Shown here piece by piece: positions 17,419 to 25,847 of a DNA stretch of 64,000 nt (positions are counted from its first letter, which is position 1; every line of letters starts with the position of its first letter). The stretch is from Pseudomonas sp. 10S4 (GTDB taxonomy: Bacteria; Pseudomonadota; Gammaproteobacteria; Pseudomonadales; Pseudomonadaceae): contig NZ_CP133774.1 of the NCBI RefSeq assembly GCF_034344865.1, positions 3,844,001 to 3,908,000 of the forward strand, given 5' to 3'. The notes below the pieces were generated by a model, which was given only the letters and a program-made list of their open reading frames with translations, ran no database searches and was not told where the DNA came from. The translations under genes were made by a program, and so were the position numbers.

Positions 17419-17733
17419 TCAGGCGCTGATCTTGAGTCCAACCAACCCGGCAATAATCAACGCCACACTGGCCAGCCTGAACAACGCCATGGATTCCCCA
17501 AACAGAATAATCCCGGCGATCACCGTACCCACGGCCCCCACGCCGGTCCAGATTGCGTAGGCCGTGCCCAGCGGCAATTCCTTCATGGCAAGGCCCAGTA
17601 AACCAAGGCTGATAGCCATGGCGGCGACGGTTAATGCAGTGGGGAGCGGGCGGCTAAAGCCGTCAGTGTATTTCAGGCCGACGGCCCAGCCGACTTCGAA
17701 CAGGCCGGCGAAAAACAGAATGATCCAGGACAT
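17419..17733 (-). CDS. gdx: SMR family guanidinium exporter Gdx (SugE)
   Basis: A 104-residue, four-span small multidrug resistance protein. The essential Glu is residue 13 (FAGLFEVGW). The body has [28 protein letters not shown] and GIILFGESM, which follow the SugE/Gdx subtype rather than EmrE. Gdx proteins exchange protons for guanidinium as antiparallel dimers. The assignment is supported by a guanidine-II riboswitch in its leader at 17755-17804, directly upstream of a GGAGG ribosome site, so expression should rise with guanidine. It ends close to a REPIN. Confidence 0.93.
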   Translation of the reverse strand: MSWIILFFAGLFEVGWAVGLKYTDGFSRPLPTALTVAAMAISLGLLGLAMKELPLGTAYAIWTGVGAVGTVIAGIILFGESMALFRLASVALIIAGLVGLKISA

Positions 17734-17754
17734 GAGAGACCTCCATCGATTGAC

Positions 17755-17804
17755 GGGGTCGTCCCCAGATTAATGACTCGATCGAGCCGCGAGGTCGTCC
17801 CCGC
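17755..17804 (-). ncRNA. Guanidine-II (mini-ykkC) riboswitch
   Basis: On the minus strand two short hairpins with ACGA loops occur in series: GCGGGG-ACGA-CCTCGC (17804-17789) and GGGG-ACGA-CCCC (17766-17755), separated by 22 bases and followed by GGAGG at 17744-17740 and the gdx ATG. Tandem stems with ACGR tetraloops are the defining feature of the class, which binds guanidine and frees the ribosome site when bound. Confidence 0.9.
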
Positions 17805-17852
17805 GTTGCGCAATAGAGTGCCCAGCATTAACCCGGGGATCAAGTTTTACGC

Positions 17853-18818
17853 TTACTCAGTCGCTTGCCGAGCAGCCGCTTCCCGGTCTTCTTTCTCGCT
17901 CATCCTGCGGAAATAGGTCGAGAGCAGCGCCCCGGAAATATTGTGCCACACACTGAACAACGCGCTTGGCACCGCGGCCAGTGGCGAGAAGTGCGCACTG
18001 GCCAGCGCGGCACCCAAGCCCGAGTTCTGCATGCCGACTTCCAGTGCCAGGGATTTGCGCTGGGGCAGCGGCAGCTTAAACAGGCGTCCGGTGAAATAAC
18101 CCAGCAAGTAGCCGAAGCTGTTGTGCAGCATCACCACCGCCATGATCAGCAAGCCGGATTCGGCAATCTTCGCCTGACTGGCCGCGACCACCGCGGCGAC
18201 GATGATCACGATGCTCACCACCGACACCAGCGGCAACACTTCCACCGCGTGGCGAACCTTGTTGCCGAGCAGCCGTTGCGCAACCACACCGAGCACGATA
18301 GGCAGCAGCACCACTTGCAGGATCGACCAGAACAACTCCATGAATGACACCGGCAACCATGCAGAAGCCAGCAGCCAGATCAGCGCCGGGGTCAGCAGCG
18401 GGGCGAGGAGGGTGGTAACGGCGGCGATGGCCACTGACAGCGCCAGGTCGCCGCGAGCCAGCCAGGTCATCACGTTGGACGAAGTGCCGCTCGGGCAACA
18501 GCCAACCAGGATCACGCCGACGGCGATTTCCGGCGGCAGGTGAAACGCCTGGCAGAGCAACCACGCCATACCGGGCATGATCACGAAATGCGCAACCACG
18601 CCCAACGCCACGCGCCACGGATGGCGAGCGACTTCGGCGAAGTCTTCGAGTTTGAGGGTCAGGCCCATGCCGAACATCACCAGCCCCAGCAGTGGGACGA
18701 TGGCACCTTTCAGGCCAATGAACCACGTAGGTTCCAGGAACGCCAAAACAGCGAAAATCAACACCCAGTAAGCGAAGGTGTTGCCGACAAAGCGGCTTAA
18801 AGCGGCGAGGGCGCGCAT
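17853..18818 (-). CDS. Bile acid:sodium symporter (BASS) family protein
   Basis: A 321-residue membrane protein with about ten spans. It carries the family blocks FGMGLTLKLEDF, VGCCPSGTSSNVMTWLARGD (the crossover and ion-binding region) and SLALEVGMQNSGLGAALA. Bacterial members import organic anions with sodium, for example pantoate or other carboxylates; the natural substrate here is unknown. It ends in a charged tail (MSEKEDREAAARQATE). It is upstream of gdx on the same strand, but the gdx leader with its own riboswitch suggests separate transcription. Confidence 0.88.
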   Translation of the reverse strand: MRALAALSRFVGNTFAYWVLIFAVLAFLEPTWFIGLKGAIVPLLGLVMFGMGLTLKLEDFAEVARHPWRVALGVVAHFVIMPGMAWLLCQAFHLPPEIAVGVILVGCCPSGTSSNVMTWLARGDLALSVAIAAVTTLLAPLLTPALIWLLASAWLPVSFMELFWSILQVVLLPIVLGVVAQRLLGNKVRHAVEVLPLVSVVSIVIIVAAVVAASQAKIAESGLLIMAVVMLHNSFGYLLGYFTGRLFKLPLPQRKSLALEVGMQNSGLGAALASAHFSPLAAVPSALFSVWHNISGALLSTYFRRMSEKEDREAAARQATE

Positions 18819-18854
18819 GGCCTGATCCTTATTATGTAATTAGCACCACAAAAC

Positions 18855-18952
18855 CAACTGTGGGAGCGGGCTTGCTCGCGAAGACGGACTGACAGTCAAC
18901 ATTGATGTTGAATGTTATGACGCTTTCGCGAGCAAGCCCGCTCCCACAGTTG
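18855..18952. repeat. REP/REPIN pair, GTGGGAGCGGGCTTGCTCGCGA family
   Basis: Inverted arms CAACTGTGGGAGCGGGCTTG and complement lie between rdgC and the BASS gene; the centre resembles the copies at 35464 and 39731. Confidence 0.85.
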
Positions 18953-18980
18953 ATCCGGTTTCCTCAGCGGGAACCGGTTG

Positions 18981-19901
18981 TTAGATCCCTTGCGGAGTCT
19001 CTTCACCACCCAACGCTTCAACCAGTGCCGGCAGGAAGTCGCCGAAGGTCAGCATCATCAGGGTGAAGCTGGCGTCCAGTTGGCCCAGGGCCTCTTCGCC
19101 GCCGTCCTGTTCCGCCTGATCCTGCAGCAAGTCTTCGAACTTCAGGCGCTTGACGGTCATCTTGTCGTCGAGCATGAACGACAACTTGTCCTGCCAGGCC
19201 AACGACAGCTGAGTGACGACTTTGCCGGTGCTCAGGTGCAGCTGGATTTCGTCGCTGGTCAGGTCCTGACGCTTGCAACGCACGATGCCGCCGTCTTCGT
19301 GGGTGTCGCGCAGTTCGCACTCGTCCAGTACAAAGAAGTCGTCCGCAGCTTTCTGGGTTTTGACCCAGTCAGTCATGGTGGCGGTCGGGGCCATTTTCAC
19401 GGTCAGCGGACGCACTGGCAGCGAGCCGATCACTTCACGCAGGGTCGACAGCAGGTCTTCGGCGCGTTTCGGGCTGGCCGAGTTCACCAGGATCAGGCCT
19501 TGTTTCGGCGCGATGGCGGCGAAGGTCGACGAACGACGTATAAAGGCACGAGGCAGGAACGCCAGGATGATTTCATCCTTGATCTGATCGCGTTCCTTCT
19601 TATAGACCTTGCGCATTTGCGTGGCTTCGATCTCTTCGACCTTTTCCTTCACCGCGTCACGCACGACGCTGCCCGGCAGAATGCGTTCTTCTTTACGGGC
19701 AGCGATCAGCAGGAAGTCGCCGCTGACGTGCGCCAGCGGAGCATCTTCGCCCTTGCCGAACGGCGCGACGAAACCGTAGGTGGTCAACTCCTGGCTTGCA
19801 CATGGACGCGCCAGTTTGGTCGCCAGTGCAGTTTCCAACGCCTCGGCATCAAAAGGCAGATCTTGGGTCAGGCGATAGATAAGCAGGTTTTTGAACCACA
19901 T
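18981..19901 (-). CDS. rdgC: Recombination-associated protein RdgC
   Basis: A 306-residue protein beginning [20 protein letters not shown], the conserved RdgC N-terminus, with [22 protein letters not shown] and [23 protein letters not shown] further on. RdgC forms a ring-shaped dimer around DNA and restrains RecA-dependent recombination. The ATG at 19901 is chosen because family members begin at MWFKN; codons further upstream (to 19961) are not conserved in type. It is transcribed away from the tRNA cluster. Confidence 0.95.
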   Translation of the reverse strand: MWFKNLLIYRLTQDLPFDAEALETALATKLARPCASQELTTYGFVAPFGKGEDAPLAHVSGDFLLIAARKEERILPGSVVRDAVKEKVEEIEATQMRKVYKKERDQIKDEIILAFLPRAFIRRSSTFAAIAPKQGLILVNSASPKRAEDLLSTLREVIGSLPVRPLTVKMAPTATMTDWVKTQKAADDFFVLDECELRDTHEDGGIVRCKRQDLTSDEIQLHLSTGKVVTQLSLAWQDKLSFMLDDKMTVKRLKFEDLLQDQAEQDGGEEALGQLDASFTLMMLTFGDFLPALVEALGGEETPQGI

Positions 19902-20010
19902 GAGGCGAGTCTCTCCTTTATACAAAGGGGGCATTATTCTCTTCGCGGCGCCATAGGCCAACCCTTCTCTAAGCCTTTGGAAGGCCTGAGAAAATTATTT
20001 AAAAAAGTGC

Positions 20011-20039
20011 TTGCCAGAGGTTGGGTCGCTCCGTAGAAT
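20011..20039 (+). promoter_or_regulatory. Sigma-70 promoter for the first tRNA pair
   Basis: TTGCCA (20011-20016) and TAGAAT (20034-20039) are separated by 17 bases, and the GC-rich GCGCGCC that follows is the type of discriminator found at stringently controlled stable-RNA promoters. The tRNA-Val starts 21 bases after the -10 box. Confidence 0.7.
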
Positions 20040-20059
20040 GCGCGCCACACCGAAGCGAA

Positions 20060-20135
20060 GGGTGATTAGCTCAGCTGGGAGAGCGTCTGCCTTACAAGCA
20101 GAATGTCGGCGGTTCGATCCCGTCATCACCCACCA
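20060..20135 (+). tRNA. tRNA-Val (TAC anticodon), copy 1
   Basis: A 76-base cloverleaf: acceptor GGGTGAT pairs with ATCACCC, the D arm is GCTCAGCTGGGAGAGC, the anticodon loop CTTACAA gives TAC, and the T arm contains GGTTCGATCC. CCA is encoded. The sequence is repeated exactly at 20420-20495. Confidence 0.97.
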
Positions 20136-20154
20136 TTCGTTTTTAGTGTTACGC

Positions 20155-20231
20155 GCAGCGGTAGTTCAGTCGGTTAGAATACCGGCCTGTCACGCCGGGG
20201 GTCGCGGGTTCGAGTCCCGTCCGCTGCGCCA
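20155..20231 (+). tRNA. tRNA-Asp (GTC anticodon), copy 1
   Basis: A 77-base cloverleaf: acceptor GCAGCGG pairs with CCGCTGC, the anticodon loop CTGTCAC gives GTC, the T arm contains GGTTCGAGTCC, and CCA is encoded. It follows tRNA-Val by 19 bases. Confidence 0.97.
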
Positions 20232-20272
20232 TATTCGGTAACCTGGAATGCTGAACGCCAGGTCACCACGGA

Positions 20273-20298
20273 AAAGCCCGCTAACGCGGGTTTTTTTC
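20273..20298 (+). terminator. Rho-independent terminator after tRNA pair 1
   Basis: Stem AAAGCCCGC/GCGGGTTTT-type with loop TAAC is followed by a run of seven T residues, 42 bases after the first tRNA-Asp. Confidence 0.8.
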
Positions 20299-20368
20299 TG
20301 TCTGTTGTTCCTGCGGGATGTGTCATTTCACCGGTTTTCGGATTTATTTGAAAAAATATTCAATTAAA

Positions 20369-20398
20369 TCAACACGTTACGAAAACTTGTGGCATAAT
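20369..20398 (+). promoter_or_regulatory. Candidate promoter for the second tRNA pair
   Basis: CATAAT at 20393-20398 is a good -10 element followed by a GC-rich stretch; TCAACA at 20369-20374 is a weaker -35 with an 18-base spacer. The upstream region is AT-rich, as in UP elements. A separate terminator before it supports independent transcription. Confidence 0.5.
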
Positions 20399-20419
20399 GC
20401 GCCCCGTAACGAAGGTACT

Positions 20420-20495
20420 GGGTGATTAGCTCAGCTGGGAGAGCGTCTGCCTTACAAGCAGAATGTCGGCGGTTCGATCCCGTCATCACCCACCA
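20420..20495 (+). tRNA. tRNA-Val (TAC anticodon), copy 2
   Basis: Identical to the copy at 20060-20135, with the same CTTACAA anticodon loop and encoded CCA. Confidence 0.97.
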
Positions 20496-20513
20496 TTACT
20501 TTCAATGCTACGC

Positions 20514-20590
20514 GCAGCGGTAGTTCAGTCGGTTAGAATACCGGCCTGTCACGCCGGGGGTCGCGGGTTCGAGTCCCGTCCGCTGCGCCA
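20514..20590 (+). tRNA. tRNA-Asp (GTC anticodon), copy 2
   Basis: Identical to the copy at 20155-20231. The Val-Asp unit and parts of its downstream flank (ATATTCGGTAA, GCTGAACGCCAGGTCACCAC) are duplicated, so the pair arose by tandem duplication. Confidence 0.97.
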
Positions 20591-20631
20591 TATTCGGTAA
20601 TCTGGAACGCTGAACGCCAGGTCACCACACA

Positions 20632-20656
20632 GAAAGCCCGCTTAATGCGGGCTTTT
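20632..20656 (+). terminator. Rho-independent terminator after tRNA pair 2
   Basis: Stem AAAGCCCGC/GCGGGCTTT with loop TTAAT is followed by TTTTT, about 42 bases after the second tRNA-Asp. Confidence 0.85.
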
Positions 20657-20731
20657 TGCTGTCCGGGATTTGAGTAATCGATAGATTCTGGCCACGGCAT
20701 AGAATATGAGCACTTTTTCTCGCCGCAAGAC

Positions 20732-21019
20732 ATGCGGGTGGGGCTGGATCGATTGCTTGTCGCTCCAGACTATTGTTTGTACCTGTCGACCCGGGGCGGT
20801 GCAGTACTGAGTTTTTGCAGCAAACAGACTGAGCAGTTACGAAAACTGATTGCCCAGCTGACCTCGCCAACACAGGGCCAAAGCGAAATCGAGCAGGCGA
20901 TTGCCGAGGGCCGGATGGTGCCGGGAGCGTTCATCGATCTGGTGGCGGCAGCGGGGGAGTTGAGGGTTGAACTCCCCAGCGCGGGCTGGCCAGTTGCCGG
21001 GCGGGTTCTTCCAGACTAA
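20732..21019 (+). CDS. Hypothetical protein (95 aa)
   Basis: A 95-residue frame starting MRVGLDRLLVAPDYCLYLST and ending AGRVLPD. No signal peptide, membrane segment or known motif is visible. Residue composition and codon use look normal for this genome and the frame is open upstream to about 20678, but no start codon other than the ATG at 20732 is available and no clear ribosome site precedes it. It lies after the tRNA terminator and converges with the catalase-like gene. It may be a real small gene or the remains of one. Confidence 0.45.
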   Translation: MRVGLDRLLVAPDYCLYLSTRGGAVLSFCSKQTEQLRKLIAQLTSPTQGQSEIEQAIAEGRMVPGAFIDLVAAAGELRVELPSAGWPVAGRVLPD

Positions 21020-21023
21020 CGAT

Positions 21024-22160
21024 TTATTGTTCGGCGTTGCGGCTGTGCCGATAGTCGCTGACCGCTTCGTACACCGCTTTGCGCAAGCGATTGATCCCGC
21101 CAATCGGGCGATGCGCCTCGAGGCCGAACCACGGGTTGAACGACTGATTGTCGCATTGCAGATTCAGCGCAGGAGTGTCGAAGTCCTGGGCGGGGACATT
21201 GATCCGCGCCACGGTTTCAAAGGGTGCATCGCTTTCGCGCCATTCAACGCTGGTGTCTTCGATTGGCATGTATTTGTTGGCATCCTGGCGCTGGATCTGC
21301 AAGACGAAACACGCCGGTACCCGGTCCGTCGACAGCTGCTGGTTCAGCGCATTACGCAGGAAGTTCGGCAGAGCCAGATTTTGCTTGGGCAACGCGTAGG
21401 TCGGGCAGCTCTCGGGGTCCGGCATGACGCGGAACTTGGCATTGGCATCGCCGAATTTGTAGGGCGAAACCGAAAAGTAGGTAGTCCGGGTCGGGCTTTC
21501 GGGGGCGGGGGAGAGTGTCGCCAGCGCGATAAGCAGGTGACGAGCCTGCCAACTGCGCGGGTCCCAGCTCGGGAAGAACGCCATGACCTTTTTGCCGTCA
21601 GCCTGGGCCGCCACATTCTGACGATACTCGGCGACATCGCTGACGAAGAAATTCGGATGGCTGAACATCACGAAGTCCTGCTCGTTGCGCGCCGGTTGGT
21701 CGGCCAGCAATTGTTTGCCGGGCACATTGAGCAATTTGATGGCCATACCACGGGCATCGCGAATGCTGTCGAATTGCGGGTAGGCGTTGCCATTGGACAG
21801 TCGAATGTTTGCTTGCCAGATTTTGCCGGGTTCGCTGAACACACCTTGACGCAGTTCTGCTGCCAGATCCGGCAATACCTGAACCTCGGCCTTCACACAG
21901 CCATGGGCCTTGGCGTGGGCGTCGCGCAGGTAGCGAGTGCTTTCCCGGTGCTGGTCGACGATGCGCACAGCGGTTTGAATGATGTCCTGGGTCATCGCTG
22001 ATTCACCGTCCGGGATCATTTCCTGCGCGGAGACCGGGCCGCTGTGCTGCCAGGCAAACCATGCGGTGGCCAGCGCCCAGCCCAGCAACCCCAGGCCGAG
22101 CAACCAGAGCAGGGTCTTGGCTAGAAACGCGCCGAGGCGCAGCCACAGGGTGATCAGCAT
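21024..22160 (-). CDS. Catalase-like heme protein, membrane-anchored
   Basis: A 378-residue protein with one N-terminal membrane segment (about residues 14-37), placing the body in the periplasm. The body has catalase-superfamily blocks: HAKAHGCVKAEVQV (the active-site His region), IRLSNGNAYPQFDSIRDARGMAIKLL and FPSWDPRSWQARHLLIAL. It lacks the C-terminal part of full catalases and belongs with the short SrpA/y4iL-like group, whose activity (peroxidase or peroxygenase type) is poorly known. It follows a di-heme cytochrome gene by 28 bases, so the two are probably co-expressed redox partners. AAGGA lies eight bases before the ATG. Confidence 0.8.
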   Translation of the reverse strand: MLITLWLRLGAFLAKTLLWLLGLGLLGWALATAWFAWQHSGPVSAQEMIPDGESAMTQDIIQTAVRIVDQHRESTRYLRDAHAKAHGCVKAEVQVLPDLAAELRQGVFSEPGKIWQANIRLSNGNAYPQFDSIRDARGMAIKLLNVPGKQLLADQPARNEQDFVMFSHPNFFVSDVAEYRQNVAAQADGKKVMAFFPSWDPRSWQARHLLIALATLSPAPESPTRTTYFSVSPYKFGDANAKFRVMPDPESCPTYALPKQNLALPNFLRNALNQQLSTDRVPACFVLQIQRQDANKYMPIEDTSVEWRESDAPFETVARINVPAQDFDTPALNLQCDNQSFNPWFGLEAHRPIGGINRLRKAVYEAVSDYRHSRNAEQ

Positions 22161-22188
22161 GGGTAAGTCCTTTTGACTGAGGGGGCGG

Positions 22189-23997
22189 TCATGGCAATTG
22201 CGCCTCCAGTGGGCCGCCCAGCACTTTCAGGTATTCGAGCAGCGCCCAGCGTTCCTCCGGTTGCAGCAGGCGCCCGATGACGCCATTACCGCGCTCGCCG
22301 GCGCGAAATTCATGTCCGCTGTTGTGATTGCCGGTGATGCGGGTGTCGAACACAAAGCCGTTAGTAAAGGCTTCGGTGCGATAGCCCAGGTGCTTGGGGT
22401 CGTACTCGAAGGTGCCTTTGTAGAACGTGGTCGCACGTTCGTCCTGGGGCGAGAGCAGTTGATAAATACTCGGCACCGAACCGTTGTGCAGGAAGGGCGC
22501 CGTGGCCCACACGCCGGTCAGCGGCCTGGCCTTGTAGACGCGCAATTCCTGGACACCGATCGGCAGACCGAAGCCATCGATGTCCGGTCGCTCGGCCGGC
22601 GTGACGTTGGCCTCGCGGTAAGCATGGTTCTCAACGAACGCCGTGACATACGCGAGTCCCTTGGCCACCGAGAGCTTGCTCAGGTCCAGCGGCTCGGTGG
22701 GTTTGGGATGTAACTGAACGTCGAGTGTCGCCAACTCCGCCGGGTCCCATTGCAGGGCCGTCAGATCGAAACGATGATCGGCAATGTTATTGGCGGCGGT
22801 GGGGTCGGTACCTATCGCCGCGACCGGCAGCAGTTTGAGTTGTTGTACCGCACGTCCATCGACCTGCTTAACACGCGGCACATGGCAACTGGCGCAGTTC
22901 TCGGCAAACAGCGCACGACCTTTGGCGGCCAAGGGTTTGTCGACGCTGCCGAGCAGGTCTTCCGGCCACGCCGGCGGCTTGAGCCGTTGCAGGGTTTGTT
23001 CGATCAGTTGCAAGTCGCGCACACGGACACTGGAGGGGTAGCGTGCATCACCTTTGAGCGGCTGCCCGTCGGCGTCGAAGAAATTCAGCGTGGCGCCAAC
23101 ACCCAGCGCCTCGCCGATATTGCGCGCCATCGGTTGCTGTGCCGAACCGGTCCACTGCACCCAGTCGAAGGTCCACATGTCCCACAGTTGTGGATAGTCC
23201 ACCGGGGCGTTGGCCACGCGGTAGTTATCCGGCGAAATCGCATCGCCGAAACTGGCATTGGCGATGCGGCCGAACGCGTCGGTGCGGCCGGGGCCTTCTT
23301 CGGTCGGATAGAGCCCGCGATGGGTGTCATTCCAGGCGACTTTCAGGAAGGTATCGAGCGAGCTTTTGAAGTCCTCGCGTAGGACTTGATGCTGGGCGTC
23401 GTAGTCCGAACCCAATACGTTGCGTGCGAAACGTTCGAATTTCCAAGGGTTGTAATAAGTTGAGGCAAGACTGGCCACAAGTGCCTGGCCAAAACTGCCT
23501 CCGCGCAGGGTCGGCACGCTGGCCGGCAGAACATGCTGCGCCGAGCCACCATCGATACGCACGGCCTGGCCGTTAAAACGCAGTTCGCCGGTGTGGCAGG
23601 CGGCGCAAGTGATATCGAGGAATTGGTCCTTGCTGTCGGGGTTTTGGTGCCGGGCGAAACCTACGGGCAAGTTACCGGGGTTATTCGGTGTGGCTTTCTG
23701 AGCGGGATCGATCAGAAAACCAAAGCGCGCCATGTATTCGGGGGCGGCGAAGCGCTCTTGTGAAAAGGGCAATTCCAGTGCCGAGAACCAGTCATAGCGC
23801 AAGCCTTTGACCTGGGTGCCTTGAGGGGTGAAGTAGTAAGTCTGACGGTCGGCCGCGCTCCACTGCTCCAGGTAATGCACCTGTTGCGCAGGGGTATAGA
23901 CGGGCAGTTTAGGGTTGGCGATGTAGTACAGAGCCACGGCCAGGCCCAGCCCCAGCAGTACGGCGATCAGACCCAGCAGGCGGAGTAAGAGGCGCAA
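22189..23997 (-). CDS. Membrane-anchored di-heme cytochrome c (peroxidase/RoxA-like)
   Basis: A protein of about 602 residues with an N-terminal membrane segment and two c-type heme sites, CAACH near residue 131 and CASCH near 369. A long N-terminal region precedes the first heme, as in the RoxA/di-heme cytochrome c peroxidase group, and the C-terminal part contains LTGVWATAPFLHNGSVPSIYQLL, a conserved block of the family. The TTG at 23997 has AAGGA eight bases before it; a TTG at 24015 is also possible. It is the first gene of a two-gene unit with the catalase-like gene, suggesting periplasmic peroxide or lipid oxidation chemistry. No specific substrate is evident. Confidence 0.8.
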   Translation of the reverse strand: MRLLLRLLGLIAVLLGLGLAVALYYIANPKLPVYTPAQQVHYLEQWSAADRQTYYFTPQGTQVKGLRYDWFSALELPFSQERFAAPEYMARFGFLIDPAQKATPNNPGNLPVGFARHQNPDSKDQFLDITCAACHTGELRFNGQAVRIDGGSAQHVLPASVPTLRGGSFGQALVASLASTYYNPWKFERFARNVLGSDYDAQHQVLREDFKSSLDTFLKVAWNDTHRGLYPTEEGPGRTDAFGRIANASFGDAISPDNYRVANAPVDYPQLWDMWTFDWVQWTGSAQQPMARNIGEALGVGATLNFFDADGQPLKGDARYPSSVRVRDLQLIEQTLQRLKPPAWPEDLLGSVDKPLAAKGRALFAENCASCHVPRVKQVDGRAVQQLKLLPVAAIGTDPTAANNIADHRFDLTALQWDPAELATLDVQLHPKPTEPLDLSKLSVAKGLAYVTAFVENHAYREANVTPAERPDIDGFGLPIGVQELRVYKARPLTGVWATAPFLHNGSVPSIYQLLSPQDERATTFYKGTFEYDPKHLGYRTEAFTNGFVFDTRITGNHNSGHEFRAGERGNGVIGRLLQPEERWALLEYLKVLGGPLEAQLP

Positions 23998-24268
23998 GAT
24001 AAACGTCCTTGTCAATTTATGGCTCTCTTATGCCTCAGCTCCTTAGGTGGCGGCAAGTGGCCATTACGCCAAGTGTTGTAGGATCCGGCATCGGCGTCTG
24101 TGAGAGCAAGATGACAGAAACTTCATCCAGCCCATTCCCGAAATGCTTTAAAAGACCTGAACTTATCAGAAGTTTCCTGCTCTCATGCCGGTAGCCATTG
24201 GTCGTGGCCGCCTGATAAGCTCGCGGCTTTATTCGATTGCCCTTTAGGCGCATGAACAAGGAAATAGC

Positions 24269-24982
24269 ATGAAACAGCATCGGTTGGCGGCGGCGGTGGC
24301 CCTGGTAAGCCTGGTACTTGCGGGTTGTGACTCGCAGACCAGCGTAGAGCTGAAAACCCCGGCGCAAAAAGCTTCCTACGGGATTGGCCTGAACATGGGC
24401 AAGAGCCTGGCTCAGGAAGGCATGGATGATCTCGATTCCAAGGCCGTAGCCCAAGGCATCGAAGATGCCGTCGGCAAGAAAGAACAGAAGCTGAAGGACG
24501 ACGAACTGGTCGAAGCCTTTGCAGCACTGCAGAAACGTGCTGAAGAGCGCATGGCGAAGATGAGCGAAGAGTCGGCAGCCGCCGGCAAAAAATTCCTCGA
24601 AGAAAACGCCAAGAAAGCCGGTGTGGTGACCACTGCTTCCGGTCTGCAGTATGAAGTCGTGAAGAAAGCTGATGGTCCTCAGCCTAAGCCGACCGATGTG
24701 GTGACTGTTCACTACACCGGCAAGCTGACCAACGGCACTACCTTTGACAGCTCGGTTGATCGCGGTAGCCCGATCGATCTGCCAGTCAGCGGTGTGATCC
24801 CTGGTTGGGTCGAAGGCCTGCAACTGATGCACGTTGGCGAGAAGTACAAACTGTACATCCCTAGCGACCTGGCTTACGGCGCGCAAAGCCCAAGCCCGGC
24901 AATTCCAGCCAACTCGGTGCTGGTGTTCGATCTGGAGCTGTTGGCGATCAAAGATCCAGCGAAACAAGACGCCGCGAAGTAA
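24269..24982 (+). CDS. FKBP-type peptidyl-prolyl isomerase, lipoprotein
   Basis: A 237-residue protein. The lipobox LVLAGC puts the lipidated Cys at residue 20, so it is anchored to a membrane on the periplasmic side. Residues about 30-120 are the helical FKBP_N dimerisation domain (KASYGIGLNMGKSL). Residues about 135-230 are the FKBP catalytic domain (VVTVHYTGKLTNGTTFDSSVDRG, then VIPGWVEGLQLMHVGEKYKLYIP and LAYGAQ). It acts as a folding helper for envelope proteins, like FkpA or Mip. It is followed by its own terminator. Confidence 0.92.
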   Translation: MKQHRLAAAVALVSLVLAGCDSQTSVELKTPAQKASYGIGLNMGKSLAQEGMDDLDSKAVAQGIEDAVGKKEQKLKDDELVEAFAALQKRAEERMAKMSEESAAAGKKFLEENAKKAGVVTTASGLQYEVVKKADGPQPKPTDVVTVHYTGKLTNGTTFDSSVDRGSPIDLPVSGVIPGWVEGLQLMHVGEKYKLYIPSDLAYGAQSPSPAIPANSVLVFDLELLAIKDPAKQDAAK

Positions 24983-24999
24983 TCGTCGTCTGATGCAAA

Positions 25000-25033
25000 A
25001 ACAACGCCCCGCATTATGTGGGGCGTTGTTGTA
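25000..25033 (+). terminator. Rho-independent terminator of the FKBP gene
   Basis: Stem ACAACGCCCC/GGGGCGTTGT with a loop of about ten bases lies 17 bases after the FKBP stop codon. Confidence 0.75.
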
Positions 25034-25235
25034 TCTGGCGTTTGGCAAAGTACAAACAAAGCGAACGGATGCTGTAGGGTGGAGTCATAGCCAGTGAAGA
25101 CGCCTGTGCTAGACGTACTGCACAGCCAAGTCAATGAAATCTTGGGTTTTTTTATGTGAGTAAAAAACGCCCGATCTGAGTTCAGCCCTTATAAAACGGG
25201 GCTTCCAGCCGTGAAATGCAGCTCTGTTCACAAGG

Positions 25236-25258
25236 TTATCCACAATTTGTGTGGATAA
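25236..25258. promoter_or_regulatory. Paired perfect DnaA boxes (inverted, 5-bp spacer)
   Basis: TTATCCACA (25236-25244) and TGTGGATAA (25250-25258) are two perfect consensus DnaA boxes facing each other across ATTTG. They overlap the leader of the DUF1232 gene starting at 25279, where DnaA binding would be expected to affect transcription. The same layout appears at 5729-5751. Confidence 0.65.
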
Positions 25259-25278
25259 CATTTCAGCGGGAGGAAAAG

Positions 25279-25734
25279 ATGAAAGCACCCTGGAATTTCG
25301 CTCGATTCCTGCCACTGGCCGGTCGCTTGTTGGCCAGAGGTCGATTGCCGACCCTGCTGTTTGCCGTGGCCAGCAAAAGTGCCAGCCAGGGCGGTCGCCT
25401 GGGTAAGCTCAAGGATGACCTGCGCCTGTTGCAGGCCCTGTGCCTGGCCTACTGGCGCGGCGAGTACCGGGCCATCAGCCGCAAATCGATGCTGATCGTG
25501 GTGGCTGGCCTGATGTACTTCCTCAGCCCTTTGGACGCCATTCCGGATTTCATCCCGGTTTTCGGCATGCTCGACGACATCGCAGTGCTCGCCTGGGTCA
25601 TGAAAACCCTCGACGACGAACTCAATGCCTTCCGTGCCTGGCGCGATCGTCAGCTGCCGGAGAAGCTGGCGTCGGTCGAGCGACTGCCCGATACCCCGGA
25701 GCAACTTCAGCTTCAGGGCCCCAAAGATGACTGA
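25279..25734 (+). CDS. YkvA/DUF1232 family membrane protein
   Basis: A 151-residue protein. The DUF1232 core is SRKSMLIVVAGLMYFLSPLDAIPDFIPVFGMLDDIAVLAWVMK, with the SP.D.IPD..P..G..DD hallmark and two membrane segments. The function of the family is not established. The ATG at 25279 is chosen because AGGAAAAG lies just upstream. The gene begins 20 bases after a pair of perfect DnaA boxes, so it could be tied to the replication cycle; that is inference. Confidence 0.85.
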   Translation: MKAPWNFARFLPLAGRLLARGRLPTLLFAVASKSASQGGRLGKLKDDLRLLQALCLAYWRGEYRAISRKSMLIVVAGLMYFLSPLDAIPDFIPVFGMLDDIAVLAWVMKTLDDELNAFRAWRDRQLPEKLASVERLPDTPEQLQLQGPKDD

Positions 25735-25847
25735 GTTGTTTCAGTTTCAGCCATAGTTTCATGCCCCCGCGACCTTGGCCGCTGTTAGGATTACACTTCA
25801 AGGGAAAAGTGCCGACTCGCTAAGTGTCGTTGTCCTACGGGGAAGTC

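Noticed and set aside
20533..20733. Minus-strand frame ending ADGTRTRDPRRDRPVF
   Set aside because: It runs through the complement of tRNA-Asp; such frames are common false genes at tRNAs.
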